Positions 43,671 to 52,247 of a DNA stretch of 64,000 nt are shown here, in pieces (position 1 is the stretch's first letter; every line of letters starts with the position of its first letter). The stretch is taken from contig DNGG01000154.1 of assembly GCA_003486675.1 (NCBI GenBank), forward strand, positions 1 to 64,000. The letters are read 5' to 3'. This stretch comes from Cyanobacteria bacterium UBA11372. Its GTDB lineage: Bacteria > Cyanobacteriota > Cyanobacteriia > Cyanobacteriales > Aerosakkonemataceae. The notes beneath the pieces are model-generated. The model saw only the letters and a program-made list of their open reading frames with translations, was not told the DNA's origin and made no database searches. Position numbers and translations under genes: made by a program.

Positions 43671-44465
43671 TTAGTCTAGAGAGATTTCAATATCACCGGG
43701 CGCGATCGTCAATTGACCATCGAGCGCGATCGCGTGAGCCGGATCTAAAGGCCCATAGGCCATAAATTGCCCACCGGATGCCATATTCCAGAATCCCCAA
43801 TGTGCCGCCGTTCCCTGCGCCGCCGTTGCACGGGGATATTGAATAGTTGCTGCCGTTCGTTTGATGCCGCCACTGGCAGCAGCAAAATTAGCGCTATTAT
43901 TAGCTAGTGGTTGCCGAACGTATCCACCAGCACTTAGCTCTGTTCCAGCAACTGCATCAGTCGGTGCGCCGCTCATCAAGCCATGATAAAGCGTTGGGTC
44001 AATTGCCATCGGAATTGCTCGGTAGAGATGATTAAAAATGCGATTTTTTAAGAAATTACTGAAGCCGCCTGTATTCCATTGGTGAACTAGCGCTCCACTT
44101 AGTATCACTAATGAATCCATTCGTTGAATTAACATCGAGCTGTCGGCAACAAAATACACTAGGCAATTGCCGCCAACGCTGCTGTCGAACAGCCCGACCC
44201 CCACAACATCACCTTGATTAGCGCTGGCACGAGGACAGATGATATCCTGCGTGTTTTGGGTCAACTGAGCGATAGATTCAAGCCAATAGCTTGGTGGTGT
44301 CGGTATTCTTAAATATCCATTCCCTGTTGGTTCGCTCCCTGGCCCATTCTCGCTGGAAGCGGTGAGGAAATATCCCAAGTGCAAGGTTGGGACAGCAAAG
44401 CTGACGCCACCAAAAAGGTGGTTCAGTATGGCATTTTCAGCATAATCAGTAAAGCTCCCAGGCAT
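43671..44465 (-). CDS. Structural protein with a duplicated phage domain
   Basis: 264 residues built of two copies of one ~125-residue domain. Copy 1: FTDYAENAILNHLFGGVSFA ... GNGYLRIPTPPSYW ... GDVVGVGLFDSSVGG. Copy 2: FSNFLKNRIFNHLYRAIPMA ... GGYVRQPLANNSANF ... TAAHWGFWNMASGGQFMAYG. Single-domain proteins of this type (F-x-Y-x-E-x-x-x-L-x-H-x-x-G; GGYxR) are frequent next to phage capsid and tail genes and are usually annotated as structural. Having two in tandem is less common. Confidence 0.7.
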   Translation of the reverse strand: MPGSFTDYAENAILNHLFGGVSFAVPTLHLGYFLTASSENGPGSEPTGNGYLRIPTPPSYWLESIAQLTQNTQDIICPRASANQGDVVGVGLFDSSVGGNCLVYFVADSSMLIQRMDSLVILSGALVHQWNTGGFSNFLKNRIFNHLYRAIPMAIDPTLYHGLMSGAPTDAVAGTELSAGGYVRQPLANNSANFAAASGGIKRTAATIQYPRATAAQGTAAHWGFWNMASGGQFMAYGPLDPAHAIALDGQLTIAPGDIEISLD

Positions 44466-44475
44466 CGTTTAATCC

Positions 44476-44811
44476 TTAAAAATAAACTTTTGTTCGCTCA
44501 AATCCAAGTAATTTCGCTAGTTTGTCTTTTAGTTCATCTATCCGATCTTGCACCTCGCAGCTTCGGTGGGATGAAAATTCAACAACGTCAACCTTTAATA
44601 TTCCCGCCTCTTCAGCTGAGATTCTTGTCTTTTCAGTCTCCAGCTCATTAATCTGATTAATTATTTCTTGACATTTCAAAACTAATCGTTCAGAACGTTT
44701 TTCGGTTACATCAAAACATTCTTGAACAGATTGTTCATCCTCTTGAGACAAATCAAGATGGATGATAACAGACCATAGATCGTCATTATTGAATGGCACC
44801 TTGTTTAACAA
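44476..44811 (-). CDS. Small coiled-coil protein of the head module
   Basis: 111 residues; LVLKCQEIINQINELETEKT and VQDRIDELKDKLAKLLGFER form coiled coil. It begins inside the preceding Cys-rich gene (26-bp overlap). No family recognised. May help head completion or be a small virion component. Confidence 0.5.
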   Translation of the reverse strand: MLNKVPFNNDDLWSVIIHLDLSQEDEQSVQECFDVTEKRSERLVLKCQEIINQINELETEKTRISAEEAGILKVDVVEFSSHRSCEVQDRIDELKDKLAKLLGFERTKVYF

Positions 44812-44998
44812 AAGAACAATTTGGTTGGCTCAATGGGCAAATTTGTTGACCTTCTACTGTTCGTTTTTTCTCTCCACAAATGCCGCAAGTAGGCATTCCA
44901 AGCTGCTTATAGAGACTTGTGCAATATTGATCGCTAATTTGAGCAGATGGTTGAGATTGTGCGCGATCGCCTTTATCTTTAACCTTTAGTTCATCCAT
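44786..44998 (-). CDS. Small zinc-ribbon-like phage protein
   Basis: 70 residues with CGICGEKKRTV and ICPLSQPNC: four or more cysteines in a CX2C ... CX5C pattern that suits a zinc ribbon. It starts two bases after the capsid gene's stop. Function unknown; probably a minor head component or regulator. Confidence 0.55.
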   Translation of the reverse strand: MDELKVKDKGDRAQSQPSAQISDQYCTSLYKQLGMPTCGICGEKKRTVEGQQICPLSQPNCSFVKQGAIQ

Positions 44999-45000
44999 AA

Positions 45001-46764
45001 TTACACCACCCGATCAGAGGCTCTGACCTCTAAAACACCTAATTGTTGGTCGTTGGCAGGCGTGGTGCTATTTGGATCTACGTCTAACGGCCCCCAACCC
45101 TCATGGCTTTTCCATGCAAATTCCCGCATCCGCCCAAAACGCCCAATCTCCTCACGAATTGTCATCGGCATAGCAGTTGACCATGCCATCGTTGAAGCTC
45201 CCACTAAGAAGCCAGAGCGAGTTAGTCTACTTCCACCGCCAAAGGTTTCTTGCTGCACACCAGGTGTCCCTACAATTCCCCGACTGAAAGAATTCCCACT
45301 AAAAATATGGAATCCATCTACAGTGCCTACGTAACCAGAAACACGTCCCATGTCCTCATTTGAGGTTGATCTAGTGAGAACGCTAGTAACTTCTTCAACA
45401 TTGTTACTATCGAAGTATGAATTATTTTTCTTCATACTCTTTCTCAGTTGTCCCAGGTGCGGAGATGGGCAAATATATGCGTATTTACCATCCCTAAAAG
45501 TTGGGATTTTTAGCATATCAGCATAAGCATAAAGGCTTGCCAAGAAATCTTCTGATATTTGCCCTCCACCATTGGCTGCAACATCCGCAGGGAGAGTAAC
45601 GACATCCCCACCATTGTTGTAAACAACAGCAGTGGTTGCAAGTAGCATTTCAAGAACTGCGATATCTTCAAAGCAATGATAATTTTCTCCTAGTCGATCT
45701 TGTAGCGCTCTTTCAAGATCTATTAGAGAGTGAGCCATCCAAAATTCTGGAATCGCAACAGGTGCTAATTTGACCGGGGTAACATCTTTCCCCATGCCAT
45801 TTTCGCGGATTACGATTGGGACTCCATTCCCTTGTAGAGGCTGTTTTTCGGTAGTTATATCGACAGATGGATCTAATTGCCAGTCTCCAGAATTGGTTCC
45901 AGGCTCTAAATTTCGGACTCGAAAAACGGTCGTAGTTTGTCCAGGTGGAATACCTGAAGAAATCGCTCTGTTAACAAATTGCCACAAAACATAGCGCGAT
46001 GAATGCTCAATCCTGGCAACTTCAGATAAGTAAGTCTGAAGCATAGGAGGTAGACTTGATAGAGATGTTGGAGCATCCCGACCACTAGATCCTTGCCCTT
46101 GCAGAAATCTGTATTTCCTCAATTCCGATTCTACTGAGTCACGCAATGCTCCTCGATTGCTTTTAATAAATTTTCTGAGAGGTCGGGAATCAAATTGTAA
46201 ATGAGTTTCTGAAGTTTCAGGATTGATAACGCTTGAAGCTTTTATTTTTGAGTCGTCGTCATAAAGTTTATTAAATTCCCGCAAAGCATCCCTTGGGGAC
46301 AATTCTTGTTGACGCATTGATAGAGGCGCAATATAGACGCTGTTGTTGGAATCTCCGCCGTAACCAAAATCTGACAAGAGTTTGGTAATAGTATCTTTCT
46401 GCTTTTGTTCTGAGCGAACCTTTTTCTCTAAAGTATCCTTCTCCTGCTCGGACTTTAATCGCTCCTGCTCAAGCTTTGCTTCAACGGTTGCAATCGCATC
46501 ATCTTTCTGCTTTAATAAATTTTCATATTTCTTGGTTTCTGCTTTCACAGCGCCAACGATCATCTGCTGAAGTTGATCCTTAGAAAAAGTTAATAAATTC
46601 TCTTCTTCCTGGCCTATATTCTCATCAGCACCGTCTTTGTTTGCTGTTACGTGCGAAACAGATAAATCAGGACTTGCAGTTGCAGTATCTTTTCCATAAA
46701 TAAATCCTTTTCGGGCATTGCTTGATCTAATCGCGTCCGCCTCAGAAGTGTATCTTTTCGACAT
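45001..46764 (-). CDS. Major capsid protein with N-terminal scaffold-like region
   Basis: 587 residues. Residues ~60-130 are coiled coil (QKDDAIATVEAKLEQERLKS; QEKDTLEKKVRSEQKQKDTI), as in HK97-type capsids with a delta/scaffold domain removed by the prohead protease. The remainder fits an HK97-fold capsid: PPGQTTTVFRVRNLEPG, PVAIPEFWMAHSLIDLERAL, KYAYICPSPHLGQLRKSM and a typical last part (AMPMTIREEIGRFGRMREFA, WKSHEGWG). The large size is due to the N-terminal region. It follows the protease gene after a 100-bp spacer containing hairpins. Confidence 0.8.
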   Translation of the reverse strand: MSKRYTSEADAIRSSNARKGFIYGKDTATASPDLSVSHVTANKDGADENIGQEEENLLTFSKDQLQQMIVGAVKAETKKYENLLKQKDDAIATVEAKLEQERLKSEQEKDTLEKKVRSEQKQKDTITKLLSDFGYGGDSNNSVYIAPLSMRQQELSPRDALREFNKLYDDDSKIKASSVINPETSETHLQFDSRPLRKFIKSNRGALRDSVESELRKYRFLQGQGSSGRDAPTSLSSLPPMLQTYLSEVARIEHSSRYVLWQFVNRAISSGIPPGQTTTVFRVRNLEPGTNSGDWQLDPSVDITTEKQPLQGNGVPIVIRENGMGKDVTPVKLAPVAIPEFWMAHSLIDLERALQDRLGENYHCFEDIAVLEMLLATTAVVYNNGGDVVTLPADVAANGGGQISEDFLASLYAYADMLKIPTFRDGKYAYICPSPHLGQLRKSMKKNNSYFDSNNVEEVTSVLTRSTSNEDMGRVSGYVGTVDGFHIFSGNSFSRGIVGTPGVQQETFGGGSRLTRSGFLVGASTMAWSTAMPMTIREEIGRFGRMREFAWKSHEGWGPLDVDPNSTTPANDQQLGVLEVRASDRVV

Positions 46765-46779
46765 TTTACTTAAATATAG

Positions 46780-46833
46780 GATTAGCTAAAAAATACACTA
46801 ATCTTTTGGCGAGAAAGTCTCAATTTAGTGAGA
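46780..46833 (-). promoter_or_regulatory. Hairpins between protease and capsid genes
   Basis: TCTCA ATTTAG TGAGA (46818-46833) and GATTAG ... CTAATC (46780-46803) both fold. In the capsid mRNA leader these could mark an internal promoter, a processing site or an attenuator. By-eye folding only. Confidence 0.35.
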
Positions 46834-46864
46834 TAGCAAATGGAAAATACTACAAAATCATTGA

Positions 46865-47596
46865 TTACTTGTCGGATATGAGATCGGACAACTGATGCCG
46901 CTTAACCACCCCAGCAGCGGGATAGTTAGGAATCAACACTAAGCTTGCCTCTCCCAAGTCCCTAACGCCACTTCTAATAAAAAAAGGTGCTACCTCCCTT
47001 GCCCCTTGCGATGTTTCGTAAGTTTCACCAGGTTTAATATTCCACCATTTGTCAGGTTGTAGATGAGGGCAGTTTTCATCCTCAAATGAAACACCACACA
47101 AAGGACATATGTGATCCTCGTATTCAAAGCCCCCCAAAGATATCGATTGAAGCTTGCCAAACTGCAATGCTCTAATAGCAGGCGCGTCAGGGGAAAAAGC
47201 AGCATCAAACTCTAAAGAAAAATAACCCCCTTCTTGTTTGATTATCTGTCGATTGATCTTGCCGTTTCCAGCTCGGTCAATTGCCCATCTAGGAGCCTGG
47301 TACTGCCTAATCTCAGCATTAAAGATTAGTGCTTGAGTTTTGCCTATATCTTCCCAAGCGTGATCTAAAGTCAAAGGAAGCCCCAATAACAAGTTTTTTA
47401 AAATTGGCAGTTCATCTAGCCCCCATTTACCATAGCTTCTATTCAAAAGATTATCTGTTGCTCGGAATCTAACAGCAATTAGGTCATCTGCATTCAGTTT
47501 TTCTAAAGAAGCTGGTATGAAATCATTAATCATGCCTAGCTCTTTTTCTGTTAATTGTAATTTAGAATTTACAACATCAAGCTCTAAAGTTTCCAT
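46865..47596 (-). CDS. Prohead protease-like protein with CX2C...CXH insert
   Basis: 243 residues placed between MuF-like and capsid genes, the normal site of the head maturation protease. LPLTLDHAWEDIGKTQALIF gives a candidate catalytic His79, and FGKLQSISLGGFEYE gives Ser151/Ser153, the arrangement of HK97/S78-type proteases. Right after the serine comes HICPLCGVSFEDENCPHLQP (Cys164, Cys167, Cys176, His178), a zinc-knuckle-like insert known from some phage head proteins. It ends in VLIPNYPAAGVVKRHQL. Overlaps the MuF-like gene by 20 bp. Confidence 0.6.
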   Translation of the reverse strand: METLELDVVNSKLQLTEKELGMINDFIPASLEKLNADDLIAVRFRATDNLLNRSYGKWGLDELPILKNLLLGLPLTLDHAWEDIGKTQALIFNAEIRQYQAPRWAIDRAGNGKINRQIIKQEGGYFSLEFDAAFSPDAPAIRALQFGKLQSISLGGFEYEDHICPLCGVSFEDENCPHLQPDKWWNIKPGETYETSQGAREVAPFFIRSGVRDLGEASLVLIPNYPAAGVVKRHQLSDLISDK

Positions 47597-48272
47597 TGTT
47601 TGTCCTCAATTGATCTAAATTAATCCATCCAAACCTTTGATTCAAAAAATCTTCCGGGCGCTGCTCACTCTTGGAAAATTTCTTATAGCACCCGCAATTA
47701 GCTCTGCACTCACAATCCCTTGTGGGATGAGGGAGACTACCGATCGGTTGCCATCCAGCAGCAGCATAGGACACACATGGAGAGCAACTGTTGCTTTTAG
47801 TTCTGATTCTCTTTTCCCAAGAGAATCCGGCCCTTATATGCCCTTCCAACTTGCCCATCTCGTGCGAACCACGTGCAGCCCAAGCGTACATTTCGAGCCG
47901 CGACCGGAATGCAGCCTCAGTCATTCCGTTATTAATCAGATCCTCCGCAAACCCACGCAAGAATTCATACTGAGAGCGGATCTGTTGACCAAGGATGCCG
48001 TAATCCCTCTGGCTCATGTTAGCCTCACCGCCTATACCCAGCAGGTAAGAAGAGGTATGGAGAGCCTTTAAAGCCCTCCTAGTTTCTGCCTCCCAAGTCG
48101 GCAAAGAGATTCTTTGATTTATAAGCAATTCTCCGATTGTTGTTAGATCGTCCCTGACTTGATTAATATGTCCCCCTAACAAAGACCGCATTCTAGGCTG
48201 AGATATAAATCTCCCAGTCTCTTGATCTCGGTAACGCTGTGTAGCTCTATCAAAGTAAAAGTTGGGTGGCAT
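47577..48272 (-). CDS. MuF-like minor head protein
   Basis: 231 residues; helical N-terminal half (MRSLLGGHINQVRDDLTTIG; WEAETRRALKALHTSSYLLG), then the MuF C-terminal signature SNSCSPCVSYAAAGWQPIGS followed by LPHPTRDCECRANCGC. Such proteins are few per virion, sit near the portal and are needed for head morphogenesis. The Cys/His pattern would bind metal. It starts at the base after the stop of a 50-codon gene. Confidence 0.8.
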   Translation of the reverse strand: MPPNFYFDRATQRYRDQETGRFISQPRMRSLLGGHINQVRDDLTTIGELLINQRISLPTWEAETRRALKALHTSSYLLGIGGEANMSQRDYGILGQQIRSQYEFLRGFAEDLINNGMTEAAFRSRLEMYAWAARGSHEMGKLEGHIRAGFSWEKRIRTKSNSCSPCVSYAAAGWQPIGSLPHPTRDCECRANCGCYKKFSKSEQRPEDFLNQRFGWINLDQLRTNNGNFRA

Positions 48273-48425
48273 TTAGCTTTCAGGAGTAGCTCGTAATAAG
48301 TACTTGAAATAAATATCAGGTGGTGACTTTTCCCATTGCCTAATAACAATTTGAATGTAATCAGGTGCGATCTCAGCTTCTTCTAAGTTTATTGGTGGTA
48401 ACTTGATCTCTGGAAAATGCATCAT
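48273..48425 (-). CDS. 50-residue small gene between portal and MuF-like genes
   Basis: ATG 48425 to TAA 48273; the peptide opens MMHFPEIKLPPINLEEAEIA and contains VIRQWEKSPPDIYFKYLL. It fits exactly into the gap: the portal stop ends three bases before its start, and the next ATG follows its stop directly, which is how neighbouring genes are packed. No family is recognised and no strong ribosome site is seen, so translation would be coupled. Confidence 0.6.
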   Translation of the reverse strand: MMHFPEIKLPPINLEEAEIAPDYIQIVIRQWEKSPPDIYFKYLLRATPES

Positions 48426-48427
48426 AG

Positions 48428-49639
48428 TTATTCATTTAAATCTGCAATACCTTCTCTGTTGGTTTCATCCGCTTGCGGATCTGTTTCCTCCACAAATGGA
48501 GCGATATAAAATTTAGGCCAGATTATTCGATACTTCCAACGTTCCTTCGGTATACCCTGCAAACCTAATTCCAAATTACAAAGGTGGCGAATCCCGGCAG
48601 AAATATCCATCCTGCGCCTATTAATAAATCTGGCATAGGCTCGTTCGGGTGCATGGCTAATTTCCCTTGCTCCCATGTTCGAGTATCCCATTAGCCAAGG
48701 TGGTACTCTACTGCGGCGGATAATTCGATTTATTCGGAAATCCGCAGCATCTAAAATCGCTTTAATATCCGGGTTCAGTGTGGATAATTTCTTTATATCT
48801 GCCCCTCCCGACAAATAAAGGTCGGTGATTGGGCCATCGCGTTTCACGTTTTCATAAGCCTCTTTATACTTCTTCTTATAATTCTCATCTGCACATCCTG
48901 GCATGATATGCAAATTGGGGTTGATGCCGATATCGCGCGCAGCACGTGCGATATACTCACCAATTAATTTTAATTTATTCCAATCGTCAACTATTTCATA
49001 GAACAACGCTTTTCCATACAGGGTTTGACGACGATACCGCCAGTGAACTACGGTCAGTGGGTGAAAAGTAACGCTGTTCTTTTCGTCGGAGACACTCTTT
49101 CTTTGCTGAAAACAAACAAGATTCCCTTGGTTGTCCTCGACCCTAAATATTTCCCAGGTCGGCAAGAATAATATCTTTTTGATTCGCATTTCAGACCAGT
49201 CAATGCCAATACTTGCAAAAGCATCTCCATAAGCTAATATCCTTTCCGCTGACGGTTCTAAAACCGTGCTACCGATGCACTCATCTATCAATCTTTGAAG
49301 TATAATCTTCACCTCTGGATCAACAGGAGTAACATTGTCATCAAGGGTATCAGCAATAGCAAAACCCTGATCGTCGCCATCAGCAGATGACCAAATCGAA
49401 TCTCGAATTTCATCAATCGCGGTTGCGATTTCCGGGCAAAATTCATATGCCTCAATCAACTGTCTGGCTTTTTGAGGATTTCTAATAGGAATTTCAGATA
49501 TTTCTAAGTCATAATTTCTAGCCAAAGCTGAGAAATCATCACCTCGCCAAGTACTTAATGGCCTCTGCTGCCCTTGGATAGGAGTTTCCTTGCTGCCAGT
49601 AAATATTTTTAAGAACTTGTTCAGCCAGGTGTTTTCCAT
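48428..49639 (-). CDS. Portal protein
   Basis: 403 residues from ATG 49639, which overlaps the terminase stop as TAATG; GTG 49648 is a weaker alternative. Portal features: LIEAYEFCPEIATAIDEIRD, a mixed core with WRYRRQTLYGKALFYEIVDD and WNKLKLIGEYIARAARDIGI (stem/wing region), then INRIIRRSRVPPWLMGYSNM and RAYARFINRRRMDISAGIRH near the end. Position between large terminase and MuF-like gene is canonical. Probably forms the dodecameric vertex ring. Not closely similar to Mu gp29 by eye. Confidence 0.8.
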   Translation of the reverse strand: MENTWLNKFLKIFTGSKETPIQGQQRPLSTWRGDDFSALARNYDLEISEIPIRNPQKARQLIEAYEFCPEIATAIDEIRDSIWSSADGDDQGFAIADTLDDNVTPVDPEVKIILQRLIDECIGSTVLEPSAERILAYGDAFASIGIDWSEMRIKKILFLPTWEIFRVEDNQGNLVCFQQRKSVSDEKNSVTFHPLTVVHWRYRRQTLYGKALFYEIVDDWNKLKLIGEYIARAARDIGINPNLHIMPGCADENYKKKYKEAYENVKRDGPITDLYLSGGADIKKLSTLNPDIKAILDAADFRINRIIRRSRVPPWLMGYSNMGAREISHAPERAYARFINRRRMDISAGIRHLCNLELGLQGIPKERWKYRIIWPKFYIAPFVEETDPQADETNREGIADLNE

Positions 49640-51150
49640 TATTCCCACCCCCAGAAGCTAAGGTCAGGGTCGGTCGAGAAATCAGGCTCTATCAGGCTCA
49701 CTTCCTGACTGGCGGCATACCAGGCTAAAGCGCAGGCGATCGCTCCATCCCCATGCCTCTGCTTCCCGTCGCTACCCTTACGCTTCTTGTCCATCACCTT
49801 GGGAACCCCGCGATCGACGACCACATCCCGGTGATCCTGAAGCAAGTCGGTATCCAAGGGAAGGACAACCCTCTTATCCTCCAACGCAGCCTTGTATTTA
49901 GGCATGTTGGACGTGTACCAATCAGCCGAGAGTATAACCTGCTGGACTCGCCAAGACCCGTACCGCTGTGCGGCAACTTCTGCCAAATACTGCCCATTGC
50001 CGCGAGCGTCCATCGCCCCTTGGGTTAAGTTTGGGAGGCGATCGCATACAAAAAATAAAATCTGTTCCTGGTTTTTGAATGGAATATTTCTCAGCTCAAG
50101 AGCAAATGGGGTATGTCTAATCAAATTGGGTAATTCTTGAAGTGGCAACAGGTAGGACAAATCTCCACTTCGTCCAAAGTCCATACCGTAATAAGTTCTT
50201 AAATTTTGATCCAAGTTCTCCAAGATTGGAGAAATATTACTATCAAGCCATGTCTGGATATCTTGAGATCTTTCACCCTCCGGCAACAATGCAAATGAAT
50301 CTGGCTTTTGTAATTTCAAAACTGGAATCCCAGATTGCATGATTGATTCCACCAAAATTCGAGGAAAGAAGGTTCCTCCACTTTTTCGAGGGATACACAT
50401 CAACTCTTCATCTGCATCATCTCCAAATTCGCTGAATATCTCTTGCCTCCAAACCTTCTCAGCGTTAGCAGACCATTTCAAACCAGAGACAAAGCAAATT
50501 CTCTGGTAAAGTCCATCAGCCAGAGCATCATCGAAAGTTGTGAAGTGACGGCTATAGGGAAGCTTGCCTGATAAAACATCCCTTTCAAGCTCGTAGTATG
50601 GCTCTTCAATGCCGTTATATGTCGTTATGATGTGAATATTGCTGCCCCAAATTCTGAGGGCTTTCGCAGCCTTTAAAAGCCCAGGTAGGTCATCGTGAAA
50701 TGCAGCCTCATCAATGATGACTCGACCCTGACGACTCCGCATATTTCTAGGCTTGCTGGAAAGAGCCTCTATTCTGTGTCCGCTTTCAAAATATATTCTA
50801 AATACCTGAATGCTTTTTTCTAGGTTTTTGTCTCTAAATACCTCTTCTTTCTCATCAATCTCAGATACGGCTGAACCATAAGCTTTAGCCCAATTAGCGC
50901 AGTCTTCAATAAATCCTCTCGCCATCTCCTTTTCGTACCCAATATAGAAGCAATTTTGCCCTTTCCTTTGAGATGCAAGCAAGGCACAATCCGCAGCCTC
51001 AGCCCACGAAGCGCCTATACGTCGAGACTTCGACCATAACTTAATGCTGCTTTTGTCTTTCAGCCAACGCTGTTGATAAGGAAGCAGGATCTTGGGGACT
51101 TCCTCTGGTTTTAATCCTAGTTCAGCTATACTTATACTACTGTTACCCAT
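49639..51150 (-). CDS. Terminase large subunit
   Basis: About 503 residues. ATPase half: LWSKSRRIGASWAEA (Walker A-like, near residues 40-52) and RVIIDEAAFHDD (Walker B with Asp/Glu). Nuclease half: YYGMDFGRSGDLS with the first acidic residue, later GAMDARGNGQYLAEV and HGDGAIACALAWYA with the closing Asp. The order and the GMDFG and DGAIA motifs are typical of Mu gp28-like and related headful terminases. It cuts and packages phage DNA with the small subunit. ATG 51150 sits in the small-subunit end. Confidence 0.9.
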   Translation of the reverse strand: MGNSSISIAELGLKPEEVPKILLPYQQRWLKDKSSIKLWSKSRRIGASWAEAADCALLASQRKGQNCFYIGYEKEMARGFIEDCANWAKAYGSAVSEIDEKEEVFRDKNLEKSIQVFRIYFESGHRIEALSSKPRNMRSRQGRVIIDEAAFHDDLPGLLKAAKALRIWGSNIHIITTYNGIEEPYYELERDVLSGKLPYSRHFTTFDDALADGLYQRICFVSGLKWSANAEKVWRQEIFSEFGDDADEELMCIPRKSGGTFFPRILVESIMQSGIPVLKLQKPDSFALLPEGERSQDIQTWLDSNISPILENLDQNLRTYYGMDFGRSGDLSYLLPLQELPNLIRHTPFALELRNIPFKNQEQILFFVCDRLPNLTQGAMDARGNGQYLAEVAAQRYGSWRVQQVILSADWYTSNMPKYKAALEDKRVVLPLDTDLLQDHRDVVVDRGVPKVMDKKRKGSDGKQRHGDGAIACALAWYAASQEVSLIEPDFSTDPDLSFWGWE

Positions 51151-51679
51151 CGACAATCCCCATCACTTGTGCGCGAATTAACGAAGCAGTTTCGTCGGAC
51201 AATCCTTTATTTTTTATGGTTACTTCGACTTCTTTCGCAACTTTAGTAGCTCTTTCTAAAACTTCAGTTCGATATTTTTTGACAGTAACTCCGCTACGAT
51301 TCAAGTCTGCTACCATTCTCCCCAGCTTAGGAAGAACTTCAATCGGTACAGGCTTATCAGGATCGATTTCCTGAAGATTCAAAAGCATCTCAAATGCCCG
51401 TTGCTGTGCTAATCGAGTCAATGCGTCCCCAAGGGAGTTCTCATCGTCTCCTGCTGCTTCGGCAACAGCACGTGCCTGCTCGGTCGCTAATTTCAGCTTA
51501 TCTAAAGACTCCTTAAACTTTTTACCATACCTATGAACGCTGGATTTACTAATACTAAATCCTTTACTAAAAAGCCATGAAGCCAAATCTTCATATCCGC
51601 TAAAATGGCTTAAAATCAATTTATTATTTAATTCTTGTTTGACATCATCAGGCAACGCATTTATCACAGATATTTTCAT
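51143..51679 (-). CDS. Terminase small subunit (Mu gp27/DUF3486-like)
   Basis: 178 residues. Opens MKISVINALPDDVKQELNNK, then ASWLFSKGFSISKSSVHRYG followed by KKF: the P-x-x-V-K-x-x-L-N...S-x-S-x-V-H-R-Y layout is that of Mu-type small terminase DUF3486, an HTH followed by helices. It should recognise phage DNA for packaging. The gene precedes and overlaps the large subunit, as in Mu-like phages, and overlaps the late activator gene by 32 bp. Confidence 0.8.
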   Translation of the reverse strand: MKISVINALPDDVKQELNNKLILSHFSGYEDLASWLFSKGFSISKSSVHRYGKKFKESLDKLKLATEQARAVAEAAGDDENSLGDALTRLAQQRAFEMLLNLQEIDPDKPVPIEVLPKLGRMVADLNRSGVTVKKYRTEVLERATKVAKEVEVTIKNKGLSDETASLIRAQVMGIVDG

Positions 51680-52043
51680 TGTCAGCTTTCATATCCTTCA
51701 AGATCTTACAAATATGTCGAACGCTTAGTTCATATTTTTGAGCCAACGCCTGTAGGCTCATGGTTTCTCGATCTGCCCATATCTTTTTATTGCGCGCAGC
51801 TCGCTCTGCGGCAGATTGAACGGAAATCATCAATTGCTGCCCTCCAAATTCCGCCTGAAGCTTCTGTGCGGATTCAATCCCTATAACCTGAACAATGGGA
51901 TGATCCAGGAAAACCCGCTTGGGAATGTACAGTATTCTTCCTCGAAACGCCTGAAAGAACACATCCCTAAGCTCCTCACCTAATATTTCTGTAATGAGCT
52001 TGGTGAGGCTTGCAGTATCTCTTGCTATCGGAGGATGAGCCAT
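51648..52043 (-). CDS. Mor/C-family late transcription activator
   Basis: 131 residues from ATG 52043. RILYIPKRVFLDHPIVQVIG corresponds to the Mor dimerisation strand (GGQ-x-YIP), and IWADRETMSLQALAQKYELS followed by VRHICKILKDMK is its helix-turn-helix at the C-terminus. In Mu, Mor turns on middle and C turns on late promoters by binding near -35 of sigma-70 promoters. Here it is the first gene after the early terminator and just before terminase, so it probably acts on the late operon. The CDKC end is peculiar. Confidence 0.78.
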   Translation of the reverse strand: MAHPPIARDTASLTKLITEILGEELRDVFFQAFRGRILYIPKRVFLDHPIVQVIGIESAQKLQAEFGGQQLMISVQSAAERAARNKKIWADRETMSLQALAQKYELSVRHICKILKDMKADNENICDKCVA

Positions 52044-52051
52044 TGGTGACA

Positions 52052-52174
52052 ATTTGATACACAGCTTCTACAAGCTTAAGGTTTTTTTTAGAATCTTGGC
52101 ATTTGGCGCGATCGCACATTGAGATCGTACATTGAGATTTGCTACACATCTCAGTAAATCTGCTTAGACACGGG
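52052..52174 (-). promoter_or_regulatory. Probable promoter region of the Mor-like/late operon
   Basis: The ~120 bp between the terminator and the Mor-like start must carry the next promoter. It is A/T-rich (CTTAAGGTTTTTTTTAGAA near 52075) and holds one HIP1 octamer. I do not see a consensus -35/-10 pair, which fits an activator-dependent promoter. Confidence 0.35.
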
Positions 52175-52203
52175 CAAAAAACCGCTTCTCAGGGGAGAAG
52201 CGG
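52175..52203 (-). terminator. Rho-independent terminator, end of early/middle operon
   Basis: On the minus strand CCGCTTCTC CCCT GAGAAGCGG is followed by TTTTTTG. A 9-bp GC-rich stem with a 4-base loop and a six-T tract, 45 bases past the stop at 52248. It separates the PP-loop gene from the Mor-like gene. Confidence 0.9.
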
Positions 52204-52247
52204 CTAGATGGAGCTAAAACCAGATTGAGTTTTTTAGCTTTAGCACC

